Positions 25,958 through 35,286 of a stretch of 64,000 nt of DNA are shown piece by piece. The translations under genes and the position numbers were made by a program. Every line of letters begins with the position of its first letter. The first letter of the stretch is position 1. The DNA is from Thysanoteuthis rhombus (taxonomy: Eukaryota > Mollusca > Cephalopoda > Oegopsida > Thysanoteuthidae): positions 55,587,279 through 55,651,278 of the forward strand of contig OY735207.1 of assembly GCA_963457665.1 (NCBI GenBank), written 5' to 3'. The notes below the pieces were generated by a model. It did not search any database, was not told the origin of the DNA, and was given only the letters and a program-made list of their open reading frames with translations.

Positions 25958-28900
25958 ATGGCTCTCTATTTAGCAAGTTTGAATGGTCGTGGTTGCCGGA
26001 ATGAGTCGAGAAGAGCTAGACTCTGTCGTCTCCTCCGGCACCTCGACGTGAGTATTTGTTGTTTACAGGAGACTCATTTTATTTCGAGCGACAATGAGAG
26101 TGTGCTGTCTCGAGATTTCCGTCTCTTTTCAGCATATTTTGATTACCGCTCCAGAGGTGTCTCTTGGCTAATAAGCCATTCTTTGAATGCGGTGTGTTCC
26201 CTTGTGTATGCAGACCCGGCGGGCAGATTGTGCGTCGTTGATGTTACCATAAGAGGGGAGGCTTTTCGTCTGATTGGGGTTTATGCGCCCAACGGCCAGG
26301 GTGAGCGAATCAACTTCTTTCGGCAGATCGATCAGTTCGTAGTTCCGTCGAGACGGCTAGTGTTAGCGGGTGATTGGAATGCCGTCCTTGATCCCGATAT
26401 AGACCGAGGGGTAAATAGGGGAACTAACAACGGTGACGTGATTCCGTTTCGGGATTTGATCAACAGGCTTGACCTGGTGGATAAATTCCGAAACGAACAC
26501 CCCCGCCAAGTAGTATGGACTTGGACTAATAGTGGCGACCCGAGTTCGGTGCAACGTTCCAGTTACATCGATCGGGTCTTAGCTAGAAGAGTCGACCATA
26601 AGTTTTTGGAATGTCCAAGTTTCCATAGCGTCCCCTTTTCGGACCATAGATTAGTAAGGGCCCGAATGAATTTAGGTATAGCTAAGCCCTTCAAGTCTGG
26701 TTACTGGAAATTCAACACATCCCTCGTGGATATGGAGGATTTTCGGGACCAGCTAACATCACTAATCCAGCGGGAACTGACGGGGGCTATCCTGGGTAAT
26801 AAATTCTGGGGGAACCTCAAAAACAAAATTAGGTCTTTTGCTGCCGATTACAGTAGGCGACTCAACCTAGTGAGACTAGCGGCACAAAAGGCACTAGAAG
26901 ATCGGATCGAGAGGGCGGTGGAGGGAGGGGACTCTAGCCAGGTTAAGATAGCTAAGGCAGAGTTGGCCTCCTTGCATGCCAAGAAGGATCAAGCTCTAGT
27001 AGTTAGAGCTAGATTAAAAAGAATGTCCCCCGAGGCAACGAATATGGCCGATGAGCTGAGGCTAGAAGAAATTAGGAGTGCGTCTAGTCGGTATATCTCC
27101 AGCGTCACATCGCCGGACGGACGTCTTGTGACCACAAACGAAGGTATCTGTGAGGTGTTTCGTGCCAATTTTCAGGAACTATTCACCAGGGAAGCTAGAC
27201 TGAATTCGGCTCAGTTCGACGCCTATTTAGCTGACTTCCCTCGCCTTGAGGCGACTGAAGCAGCTGGGTGCGAGGGGCCCATAACAGAGGATGAAATCCG
27301 GGAAGCGTTAAAGAGCATCGAGAAGGAGAAGACACCGGGGATCGATGGTTTACCTTACGAAGTGTATTTGAGGCTGTCGCCCATTTTTGTTCACTTGCTG
27401 GCTTTGATCTTTAACCACTGGTTAAAGCAGGGGAGAATCCCCAGCCGCTTTACCAGAGGGGTAGTGAAATTGCTATGCAAGGACAAAGATGGAGGGGACG
27501 GGGTAGATAACTTCAGGCCCATAACTCTGCTCAATACAGAGTTGAAGATTTTGGCCAAGGTCCTCGCCAACCGACTGCAGACTGTGCTGGAGAGTCTGAT
27601 TGGCCCCGAGCAGACTTGCTCTGTAAAGGGTCGGACTATCCAAGACAATCTGCACACGGTGCGCACGATCATTGAGAAAGTCGACAATGGAGCCGCGCTG
27701 ATCAAGTTAGATCAGTCCAAAGCATTCGATAGGGTCGACCATCGTTTTCTCGAGTCCGTCTTATCCGCGTCTGGCTTCGGTGAGATCTTTCGCTCCTGGA
27801 TTCGTCTCTTGTATGCATCCCCCAGCTCGGTGGTGGAAGTGAATGGAGTGAGGTCGAAAGCCTTTCAGTTGTCCAGATCAGTTCGTCAAGGTTGTCCACT
27901 TTCGCCGATGCTGTACATTCTTGCGCTGGAACCTTTCCTGCGCAAAGTAAAGGCGAATCCGGTCCTGCGCGGGCTAACCTTGCCTGGTGGTCACACGCCA
28001 GTCAAGTATACCGCCTACGTTGATGACATAACTTTGCTTGTAACGAGCAGTGCCGAGATCAGGGAAATCAGCGTAGAGATCCAAAGGTATGAGACGGTGA
28101 CAGGGGCCAAAGCCAACTGCGGCAAGTCTGAGGGCTTGTTGCTGGACTCGTGGAGAGGGCGCTCTCTCCCTGGTCCCTTTGCCTGGACGGAAGGGCCGTG
28201 CAAGATACTCGGCGTCTGGTTCGGTCCCGACCTCCAGTTGGAGAAAAATTGGTCGGGTGTACTGGAAAAGGTAGAGAAAGCAGTTGATCTGTGGACTCGG
28301 AGGAAGCTCTCCTTCAAGGGTAGGGCCGAGGTGTGCGTCTCTCACATCTACCCCCTTATCCTTTACCGACTTTCAGTGCTCCCTCTTCCGTGTACCGACC
28401 AACAAAAGTTGGAAGGTGCCATGTTTCGACTCCTATGGGGTCACAGGCACCCCATGGTATCTCGCAAGATCTGTCAGCTCCAACCTGCGGAAGGCGGCCT
28501 AGGAATGCCGAACATCAAAGCTCGGCAACATAGTCTACGCTTGACTTTCTTAGGTCGGATGTGTACGCAAGAAGAGCAGAACGGCGAATTCTGGAAAGAA
28601 GACGCCAGGAAGGCTTTCCCAGCCTTAAGAAACGTGCATTCCGACGACGGGGGTGAGGCCCGCCGTAGACCCCGGGCGGAATGCTCTTTCTATCGAGAAT
28701 GCCGACACGCTCTCCGAGTTTTTTCTCGGGTGAAGGTATGCCTCAACGACACCCAGTCGTTGTCGAGGAGGGCATTATATCGGGTAATAGTGAGGGGGTC
28801 CGTTCGAGACGAAATGATCGAGGGGCTCGGTTTAACGAAGGCGGAGAGTCGCTCAATCTGGCCTTGGACGCCCGGACTGAGGTGCCTCAATAACAACGAG

Positions 28901-29407
28901 GCGTCCCTCACCTGGCTAGTCATACGGAATGCTCTCTGGGTCGGCAAACGGCTTTTTGCAGCGGGTCTGGTAGTTTCACCAGAGTGCATGCGCTGTGGTG
29001 GAATGGAGGAGTCTATTGAGCACGCCTTCTTCCACTGCAGCGTGGTGCAGCCGCTGTGCAAGCTGGTTGAAGGCCACATGGTTCGCATCGTCGGGGCACG
29101 GTTTTTTGCCTTGGATGCCAGTGTTGTCTGCAGCAATGTGTTCCCATCGTTGGAGAAGGACGCACATATAGTGCTAATGTGCTTACTTGGCGTGATGCGA
29201 ATGGTGATTTGGACGACGCGTCAGAAGGGGTTCCACGAAGGAGAGCGTTTCACTCCCGAACAACTGATTGCGTTCTTTGGGCACCAGCTCAAAGTCAAAA
29301 TCAGGGTCGAGAGGGGGAGGCTCCCTTGGTCGGAATTCAACGGAAGGTGGGTGAGAGTTGCCCGACTGTGTCGAGTGAAAGGTGCTGAATTAGAGTGGTT
29401 TTTTTGA
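25958..29407 (+). CDS. LINE ORF2, APE endonuclease-reverse transcriptase, copy 5
   Basis: 1149 residues from ATG 25958. An upstream in-frame ATG at 25850 exists only because an extra A in the intercistronic gap joins the frame to out-of-frame ORF1 sequence; the conserved MALYLASLNG start is preferred. All endonuclease, RT and CCHC motifs are intact. It reads ANCGKSEG and NDTQSL like copies 1 and 2, but EGERFTP and VERGRLP like copies 3 and 4. Confidence 0.95.
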   Translation: MALYLASLNGRGCRNESRRARLCRLLRHLDVSICCLQETHFISSDNESVLSRDFRLFSAYFDYRSRGVSWLISHSLNAVCSLVYADPAGRLCVVDVTIRGEAFRLIGVYAPNGQGERINFFRQIDQFVVPSRRLVLAGDWNAVLDPDIDRGVNRGTNNGDVIPFRDLINRLDLVDKFRNEHPRQVVWTWTNSGDPSSVQRSSYIDRVLARRVDHKFLECPSFHSVPFSDHRLVRARMNLGIAKPFKSGYWKFNTSLVDMEDFRDQLTSLIQRELTGAILGNKFWGNLKNKIRSFAADYSRRLNLVRLAAQKALEDRIERAVEGGDSSQVKIAKAELASLHAKKDQALVVRARLKRMSPEATNMADELRLEEIRSASSRYISSVTSPDGRLVTTNEGICEVFRANFQELFTREARLNSAQFDAYLADFPRLEATEAAGCEGPITEDEIREALKSIEKEKTPGIDGLPYEVYLRLSPIFVHLLALIFNHWLKQGRIPSRFTRGVVKLLCKDKDGGDGVDNFRPITLLNTELKILAKVLANRLQTVLESLIGPEQTCSVKGRTIQDNLHTVRTIIEKVDNGAALIKLDQSKAFDRVDHRFLESVLSASGFGEIFRSWIRLLYASPSSVVEVNGVRSKAFQLSRSVRQGCPLSPMLYILALEPFLRKVKANPVLRGLTLPGGHTPVKYTAYVDDITLLVTSSAEIREISVEIQRYETVTGAKANCGKSEGLLLDSWRGRSLPGPFAWTEGPCKILGVWFGPDLQLEKNWSGVLEKVEKAVDLWTRRKLSFKGRAEVCVSHIYPLILYRLSVLPLPCTDQQKLEGAMFRLLWGHRHPMVSRKICQLQPAEGGLGMPNIKARQHSLRLTFLGRMCTQEEQNGEFWKEDARKAFPALRNVHSDDGGEARRRPRAECSFYRECRHALRVFSRVKVCLNDTQSLSRRALYRVIVRGSVRDEMIEGLGLTKAESRSIWPWTPGLRCLNNNEASLTWLVIRNALWVGKRLFAAGLVVSPECMRCGGMEESIEHAFFHCSVVQPLCKLVEGHMVRIVGARFFALDASVVCSNVFPSLEKDAHIVLMCLLGVMRMVIWTTRQKGFHEGERFTPEQLIAFFGHQLKVKIRVERGRLPWSEFNGRWVRVARLCRVKGAELEWFF

Positions 29408-29631
29408 AAGTCTATTGGTTAGTAAGGATTTTGCAGTCCTGACACGAACGTGCTAACCCAGCCCAGGTTAGGATAGATTAGATTTTCTTTTTCTGTTAGC
29501 CAACAGTTTCTTAGCTAGGGAGAGAATGATCATCAGCCCCCTTTTTTTTTCTGTCCTCCACTTTTTTCGATTCCCATCCCCTCCCCCTCTAGATGACAGA
29601 AGGTAAAGTTTTCCAGAGGATGTTTGAGAGG

Positions 29632-29633
<2 letters not shown>

Positions 29634-29668
<35 letters not shown>
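29634..29668 (+). repeat. Poly-T tract, 35 nt, copy 5
   Basis: Equivalent 3' UTR position, preceded by GGGG. Confidence 0.95.
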
Positions 29669-30074
29669 CTCGACATCCATCTTTTCGTCTGGTTAACTTA
29701 CTGTTCTGCCATGTTAGGTCTTTTGTGGGGGGTCACATACTAATTTCGTTTTCGTTTTTTTTTTCCTGTAAATATATATCAGTCATTGGGGTTCATTTTT
29801 ATTTGTAAATATTCATCATAATTTTATTCCCCCCCCACACACAAAATTGTAAATAGGGGTTTAGAGTAGTTTTTACATCATAGAGAGAATCTGACTTTAT
29901 GGTAAATGCAGTATGAAAGAGACCAGGAAAAATGTGTTGTTTTGGTGAATGGATGTATATAGTGTGATTGGGTCAGTGCATGAGACTAGCTAAGATAAGA
30001 TTAGGAATAGAGTTGACCAGTCCTTATACCCCATTCCCCCCTTCGACTTCATGTCACATTTCTCTCTTTCAGAG

Positions 30075-30080
30075 AATAAA
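30075..30080 (+). terminator. Poly(A) signal AATAAA, copy 5
   Basis: Last AATAAA of the array. Transcripts from copy 5 would end in the unique flank. Confidence 0.5.
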
Positions 30081-30084
30081 TAAT

Positions 30085-30091
30085 CACAGAT
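30085..30091 (+). repeat. Outer junction heptamer CACAGAT (end of array)
   Basis: The heptamer is followed by TGCGAGACAGAGGG and not by CGCTCGAC. This is the only place where the 3' flank of the array can be seen, and it shows that the heptamer is also present next to non-element DNA. Confidence 0.6.
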
Positions 30092-30220
30092 TGCGAGACA
30101 GAGGGTAGAAGCAGCATATTAATCTTTCGGCAAAGAGGTACATTTCTTTCCTTGAATGATTTCTGGTGATTGACTTTGAAAACTAACTCAGACTAAACTC
30201 TTATACGTATATTGTCTCAA
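30092..30220. other. Unique flank between the two retrotransposon systems
   Basis: 129 nt of sequence with no recognised gene or repeat. It separates the LINE array from the TAA repeat that borders the next element. From memory it does not resemble U1, U2, U4, U5, U6 or 5S RNA genes, the known targets of some Tx1-clade families. Confidence 0.5.
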
Positions 30221-30241
30221 TAATAATAATAATAATAATAA
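30221..30241 (+). repeat. (TAA)7 microsatellite
   Basis: Seven TAA units, followed by AT-rich degenerate sequence to about 30280. It mirrors the TAA tract at the other end of the neighbouring retrotransposon and probably represents the target. Confidence 0.9.
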
Positions 30242-30325
30242 CAATAATTTTAATAATTTTAATTATAATTATAAGTGGTAGTTGTAACATTTGGACCGCA
30301 GGCCACTACCCTGAATGAGCCCTGT

Positions 30326-30837
30326 GATGATTTTCGAAGGTTCAAAAGATATTTTACTTTAGGCTTTAAGTGACTATTCTTGATATTTTGATGATTTTCG
30401 AAGGTTCAAAAGATATTTTACTTTAGGCTTTAAGTGACTATTCTTGATATTTTGATGATTTTCGAAGGTTCAAAAGATATTTTACTTTAGGCTTTAAGTG
30501 ACTATTCTTGATATTTTGATGATTTTCGAAGGTTCAAAAGATATTTTACTTTAGGCTTTAAGTGACTATTCTTGATATTTTGATGATTTTCGAAGGTTCA
30601 AAAGATATTTTACTTTAGGCTTTAAGTGACTATTCTTGATATTTTGATGATTTTCGAAGGTTCAAAAGATATTTTACTTTAGGCTTTAAGTGACTATTCT
30701 TGATATTTTGATGATTTTCGAAGGTTCAAAAGATATTTTACTTTAGGCTTTAAGTGACTATTCTTGATATTTTGATGATTTTTGAAGGTTCAAAAGATAT
30801 GTTACTTTAGGCTTTAAGAATGATTATTCTTGACATA
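30326..30837 (+). repeat. Eight tandem 64-bp repeats in the leader of the RLE element
   Basis: Units start at 30326, 30390, 30454, 30518, 30582, 30646, 30710 and 30774. The first seven appear identical; the eighth is diverged and slightly longer. Each begins GATGATTTTCGAAGG. Tandem leader monomers of this kind carry promoter activity in some LINE families; that role is inference here. Confidence 0.95.
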
Positions 30838-31380
30838 TTGATATTTCTACTTCTGAGATGGTTTTCCTTGCGATTCCGATAAGTTTTCACCTGGATGAAT
30901 TGCCCACTGCCAGATTCTGCCTAATGAAAAAGACAAAAAAAAAAAAAAAAAGTTGAGAGAGTGGTCTGTTGTTTCTTGGAGCTGCACGTGGGTAAGTGGA
31001 ATTAAATTTATAATTTATAATTTAAAATTAATAACTCTCCACCCCCCCCACCGAGATAAGAGGTGTCTTATGGGAAAGTAATGCCTAGCTACCCCTCCCC
31101 CGAGTATGAATGAATGGAGTCTGTCCACCACTGACCGTTAGGACCCCTCAGTAGATATAAGCTAGCAGGGGGAAATCCACCGTGGGGGAAGAACACAGAT
31201 TGCGAGAATTATACTAAGATTTAAGGGAGACGTATGATCCCCAAGGTTGTTAATTTCACGCAGACGAAGCTTAGTGCTAATTTTTAGGCCTGAATTTAGG
31301 AGGGGATGGTCATACCACGAAATAGATATATCTGTGCAGCAGAATGGCCTATCCACGTAAGGTCGTACCATGGGTTGTAA
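30838..31380 (+). other. RLE element leader, non-repetitive part
   Basis: Leader sequence with an A17-type run near 30937, a C-run near 31045 and no convincing ORF. Minor open frames here lack any recognised domain. Confidence 0.4.
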
Positions 31381-31555
31381 GAACTGGTGGAACTCTGAGA
31401 ATGCCACTGAACTCATTGCCCTCAACGAACCCACCAAGGTCTGGTGCTACCTTAAAAGAACCAAAAAGAGCTGGTGGGGCTCTTCGGTTATTTCTGAACC
31501 ACATCGGTCTTAACCAACCCACCAAGGTCTGGCGCTACCTCAAAGAACCAAAAAA
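31381..31555 (+). repeat. Two diverged 87-88 bp repeats upstream of the RLE ORF
   Basis: Unit A is 31381-31467 and unit B is 31468-31555. Both contain CCCACCAAGGTCTGG and would encode PTKVWCYLK and PTKVWRYLK, but in different frames. This suggests former coding sequence, now broken by frameshift, or a repeated RNA element. Confidence 0.75.
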
Positions 31556-31563
31556 CCCCTATC

Positions 31564-34500
31564 ATGACAGTACAACCAAACCATTTTACCGCAAAAAACG
31601 GGGCACAAATTCAAGATTTGTGTGTCGTAACCGGCAGGTGTTCCCTTGTTAGCCACCAGGAGGGACCCGGTCGTCATCCTGTGACTGCTGGCCAAAACTC
31701 CGGCTCGTGTACCCTTAATGGCCTTCAGGAGGGACACAGTCGTCACATAGCTACTGTTGGCCAAGACTCATATACCTCTAACGACACCCAGGGAAGGCGC
31801 GGTCCTCTCGGAGTGACTGCTATAAAAAACAAGAGAAAGAGATGGACAAGGGAGGAGAATAGGCTAGTTATGTATTGTTACTTTAAAAGCAAGCCTTCAG
31901 TGCGATCTTATAGGGAGCGTATGCTCCAAATATGGAGGGAAAAATCTGATGTGGAAGTATCGAACCAACGCCTTGCTGACCAAGTAAAGCAAATTCAAAA
32001 GAAGAAATGGCTGTCTGAGACTGAACTACTAGAGATTCGCATTAATGTAGAGAGAGGTTCAGGTGACACATCTGAAGAATGCCCCCCCAGCACAATTAGT
32101 ACCAATAACAAAACTAGAATAACTCCCCATGAGACCCCCACAGTAAGCTATGTATCAGAGGGTGACGACGAGGCACCAACGGAAGAAGAGAACACCAAAA
32201 TACAAGCTTTGAAAGAGATCATGCGAGGAGAGAAAACAACACTCCCCTCCCTAAGAGACAAAGACAGAAAGAAAGTCGGAGAAGTGACCGAGCAGGTCAA
32301 CTGCCTCTTACAGCACATAGAAACAAACACCCTCCTAGAACTTAACAACCTAATTTACGCAGGGGCGAAAATGGTAGCACAAAGCTTTACAACACAAGAT
32401 AGGAGCCCGAGCAATAATAGGGAAGGGAAACCCAACTGGGAGAGAAGGTTACAAAGGCAGATCTCCCAACTACAGAGAGATGAAGTACTGCTTAGAAATA
32501 CACCACACACAGACAGACCACGAGTAAGACTTTATAACAAATACAAGGTAACGCAAAAAGGCATCGCCACTGTAGTCGAAGAGTTACACCAGAAAAGACT
32601 AGCCAAAGAGGCAAGACTAAAAAGATACAGACTAAGAACGGCCCAATACACACAAAACCGCACATTCCAAAACAATGAGAAAAAGTTTTATCGAGATTTA
32701 AATGGGGAAAGAAGGCAGGACATGAAACCAGATGCCACAGAGGCCAAGAACTATTGGGAAAGCATATGGGGGCACCCAAAAAGACATAACGTAACACCGC
32801 AATGGTTAGGAAACATGAGAAAAGAACTAGGAGATATAGACAAGGGAGAACCAATAGTACTGAATGAAACCACATTGAAACATACTCTTAGGAAAGTAGC
32901 CAACTGGAAAGCACCGGGTCCCGACGGGATCCATGGGTATTGGTTCAAAAAATTTACCACGTTACACGGCAGACTCACTCACCTACTCCAAAATTGTCTG
33001 AATGAAGGCAAAGCACCAGAATGGATGACTAAAGGCAGAACCACCCTCATCCAAAAAGACCCGGGAAAGGGGAACATAGCAAGCAACTATAGACCAATCA
33101 CTTGCCTACCACTTATGTGGAAAATCCTGACCGGGCAAATAGCAGAGAGAATATACATGTCAATGGATAGAAGGGGGCTACTACCAGAAGAACAGAAAGG
33201 ATGTAGGATAGGAACCAAAGGGGCAAACGATTTACTCTACATAGACCAGATGATCTTAAAAGAAGTAAGGAAAAGGAGAAAGAATATCGCAATGGGATGG
33301 ATAGATTACAGAAAGGCATACGATATGATCCCACATAGCTGGATACTCGAATGCCTTAGAATGTTCAAAATTAGCGAACCGGTGGTTAAATTCATTGGTA
33401 ATTCAATGGAAGACTGGAAAGTAGATTTGACAGCTGCAGGGGACAAACTAGCCGAGGTAGGGATAAAAAGGGGGATCTTCCAAGGGGACTCGTTGTCCCC
33501 ACTGTTATTTGTTCTAACAATGATACCGCTTAACAGAATCCTGAAAAACAGCAAAGGATACCACTTCTCTAAAACAAAAGGAAAGGTCAACCACTTAATG
33601 TACATGGACGATATTAAATTGTTCGCGAAAAACAGGGGAGAGCTTGAGACTCTGTTCAACGAAGTAAGGGAATATAGTGAGGACATAGGAATGGAGTTTG
33701 GGATAGAAAAATGCGCAATAATGGTGATGCATAAAGGAAGGCTTTCAATGACTGAGGGAATTGAACTTCCGGACAACAACAAGATTAGGGCATTGACTGC
33801 ACAAGACCGATACAAGTACCTAGGTGTCCTTGAATGTGACACGATAAAACGGGAAGAGATGAAGGAGAAAATTAAGAGGGAATACCTTAGAAGGATAAGG
33901 AAAATATTAGAAACCAAATTAAATAGCAGAAATCTAATAAAAGGAATGAACACCTGGGCTGTGTCAGTAGTTAGGTATACAGGACCATTCTTAGGATGGA
34001 CAAAGGAAGAGCTCCAATCAATGGATAGGCGAACAAGGAAACTTATGACGATGCATAAAGCATTACACCCTAGGGATGATACAGATAGACTATACGTTAA
34101 GAGAAAAGAAGGTGGTAGGGGGCTCATCAGCATAGAAGATTGTGTCCAGAGAGCTAGAGTAGTCCTAGATAAATATGTGCAAACAAATAGTGAAGAAATC
34201 ATAAAGAGCGCGAGGGATAGTGCAACAAACAAAGTAGAAAGCAATGGAACGGTACAGCAAACTAGAAAAGAAAAGTGGGAAGGGAAAAAATTGTACGGCG
34301 AGTTTAAAAGACAGATAAAAGATATAGCAGACGAGAAATCATGGACGTGGTTACGAAAGGGAAACCTTAAGAGAGAAACAGAATCGCTCATCATGGCAGC
34401 CCAAAACAAAAGCATAAGGACAAACTACATAAAAGCTAAAATCGACAGAACACAGGCAAACAGCAAATGCCGCATGTGCGGTGAAAGAGATGAGACAGTA

Positions 34501-35034
34501 AACCACATAACTAGTGAATGTAGTCAACTCGCCCAGAAGGAGTATAAGCATAGACACGATAGAGTAGCAACGATGATACACTGGGAACTAAGTAAACAAA
34601 TGGGATTCAACCATGGGGAAAAGTGGTATCAGCACAAGCCAGAGGCAGTTTTGGAGAATGACAACCACAAACTACTGTGGGATTTTGACATCCAAACTGA
34701 CCACCTCATCCAGGCAAGAAGGCCGGACTTAGTAATAGTAGACAAAAAAAAGAAGGCCTGCCAAATAGTAGACGTGGCTGTGCCAGCAGACCATAGAGTA
34801 AAAAAGAAGGAGGGTGAAAAAAGGGAAAAATACCAGGACCTAGCAAGGGAGTTAAAGAAAATGTGGAACATGAAAACTAGGGTAGTACCAGTCATAGTGG
34901 GAGCACTAGGAACTGTCCCCAGAACGCTGAGGGAGAGACTGGAGGAGATCGGGATTAGGGGGAGGATAGAGACCGTACAGACCACAGCACTACTGGGAAC
35001 TGCACGGGTACTGAGGAAGGTGCTAGAGATATAA
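31564..35034 (+). CDS. RLE-type retrotransposon polyprotein (Myb-like, RT, restriction-like endonuclease)
   Basis: 1156 residues. The N-terminus has two 23-residue repeats plus a partial third (GRCSLVSHQEG / GSCTLNGLQEG types), then a Myb/SANT-like DNA-binding segment at about 88-150 (RKRWTREEN, W94). The RT spans about 440-750 with KAPGPDGIHG, motif A aspartate D581 in WIDYRKAYD, GDSLSPLLF and YMDD at 680-683. Near the C-terminus a CCHC (C969-x2-C972-x8-H981-x4-C986) precedes a PD-(D/E)xK-like nuclease core: RRPD with D1055, then VDVAVP with D1070. It would bind and cut a specific site and copy its own RNA there. No frameshift or stop interrupts the frame, so recent activity is possible. Clade assignment to R4/Dong is an inference from motif style and the TAA target. 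Confidence 0.88.
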   Translation: MTVQPNHFTAKNGAQIQDLCVVTGRCSLVSHQEGPGRHPVTAGQNSGSCTLNGLQEGHSRHIATVGQDSYTSNDTQGRRGPLGVTAIKNKRKRWTREENRLVMYCYFKSKPSVRSYRERMLQIWREKSDVEVSNQRLADQVKQIQKKKWLSETELLEIRINVERGSGDTSEECPPSTISTNNKTRITPHETPTVSYVSEGDDEAPTEEENTKIQALKEIMRGEKTTLPSLRDKDRKKVGEVTEQVNCLLQHIETNTLLELNNLIYAGAKMVAQSFTTQDRSPSNNREGKPNWERRLQRQISQLQRDEVLLRNTPHTDRPRVRLYNKYKVTQKGIATVVEELHQKRLAKEARLKRYRLRTAQYTQNRTFQNNEKKFYRDLNGERRQDMKPDATEAKNYWESIWGHPKRHNVTPQWLGNMRKELGDIDKGEPIVLNETTLKHTLRKVANWKAPGPDGIHGYWFKKFTTLHGRLTHLLQNCLNEGKAPEWMTKGRTTLIQKDPGKGNIASNYRPITCLPLMWKILTGQIAERIYMSMDRRGLLPEEQKGCRIGTKGANDLLYIDQMILKEVRKRRKNIAMGWIDYRKAYDMIPHSWILECLRMFKISEPVVKFIGNSMEDWKVDLTAAGDKLAEVGIKRGIFQGDSLSPLLFVLTMIPLNRILKNSKGYHFSKTKGKVNHLMYMDDIKLFAKNRGELETLFNEVREYSEDIGMEFGIEKCAIMVMHKGRLSMTEGIELPDNNKIRALTAQDRYKYLGVLECDTIKREEMKEKIKREYLRRIRKILETKLNSRNLIKGMNTWAVSVVRYTGPFLGWTKEELQSMDRRTRKLMTMHKALHPRDDTDRLYVKRKEGGRGLISIEDCVQRARVVLDKYVQTNSEEIIKSARDSATNKVESNGTVQQTRKEKWEGKKLYGEFKRQIKDIADEKSWTWLRKGNLKRETESLIMAAQNKSIRTNYIKAKIDRTQANSKCRMCGERDETVNHITSECSQLAQKEYKHRHDRVATMIHWELSKQMGFNHGEKWYQHKPEAVLENDNHKLLWDFDIQTDHLIQARRPDLVIVDKKKKACQIVDVAVPADHRVKKKEGEKREKYQDLARELKKMWNMKTRVVPVIVGALGTVPRTLRERLEEIGIRGRIETVQTTALLGTARVLRKVLEI
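31631..31830 (+). repeat. In-frame 69-bp (23-residue) repeats at N-terminus of RLE ORF
   Basis: Units 31631-31699 and 31700-31768 align well (both contain CAGGAGGGAC and CTGGCCAA or TTGGCCAA). A shortened third unit follows. They precede the Myb-like segment. No classical C2H2 spacing is present. Confidence 0.75.
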
Positions 35035-35089
35035 GTACTGCAACGAATTGTAACTCTGTCATGATATGCGAAAGAGGGAGGAGACGGTA

Positions 35090-35152
35090 GCTGAAGACCT
35101 GAGGAGACTTATTGTCACTCAGCCCTCAGCGATAACCACTGGGCAACCGGTG
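35090..35152 (+). ncRNA. 3' UTR structured RNA module, copy 1, with GCAA tetraloop
   Basis: Pairings seen: 35090-35096 with 35124-35130 (one mismatch), 35099-35103 with 35118-35122, and 35106-35108 with 35114-35116. A separate hairpin has 35137-35142 paired with 35147-35152 closing a GCAA loop. The module is transcribed as part of the element RNA and may be what its RT recognises for target-primed synthesis; that role is inferred. Confidence 0.6.
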
Positions 35153-35204
35153 TGAAACTGTAAATCGCAGAATTACTGCGACCTGCTAGTACTAGGAGAG
35201 GAGG

Positions 35205-35267
35205 GCTGGAGACTTGAGGAGACTTGCTGTCACTCAAACTCCAGCGGTTACCACCAGGCAACTGGTG
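35205..35267 (+). ncRNA. 3' UTR structured RNA module, copy 2, with GCAA tetraloop
   Basis: Same fold as the module 115 nt upstream, but with perfect stems: 35205-35211 with 35239-35245, 35214-35218 with 35233-35237, 35221-35223 with 35229-35231, and 35252-35257 with 35262-35267 around GCAA. Several pairs differ from the first module on both sides, preserving pairing. It ends 9 nt before the TAA tail. Confidence 0.65.
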
Positions 35268-35276
35268 TGAGATTCC

Positions 35277-35286
35277 TAATAATAAT

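Larger units (their letters stand above)
23419..30084 (+). mobile_element. Tx1-like LINE, tandem copy 5 (complete, last of array)
   Basis: A complete unit with both ORFs open. The first part of its ORF1 carries copy 2 markers (NSTSEKNSD, PKVVAQKEK, IEAPLLPH), while its linker and C-terminus are of the copy 3/4 type, so it looks chimeric. The ORF1-ORF2 gap is 10 nt instead of 9. After the 3' end and heptamer the array stops and unrelated sequence begins at 30092. Confidence 0.93.

Noticed and set aside
1-30091. The array as a pure assembly artefact
   Set aside because: Each unit has private substitutions, different poly-T lengths and different linkers, which argues against simple collapse or duplication of one read set. 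It still cannot be excluded without long reads.
30092-30220. Flank of the array as an snRNA or 5S gene target
   Set aside because: Comparison from memory with U1, U2, U4, U5, U6 and 5S shows no resemblance; a database search would be needed to name the target.
30326-30837. CRISPR-like direct repeats
   Set aside because: The 64-bp units abut without spacers and lie in an animal retrotransposon leader.
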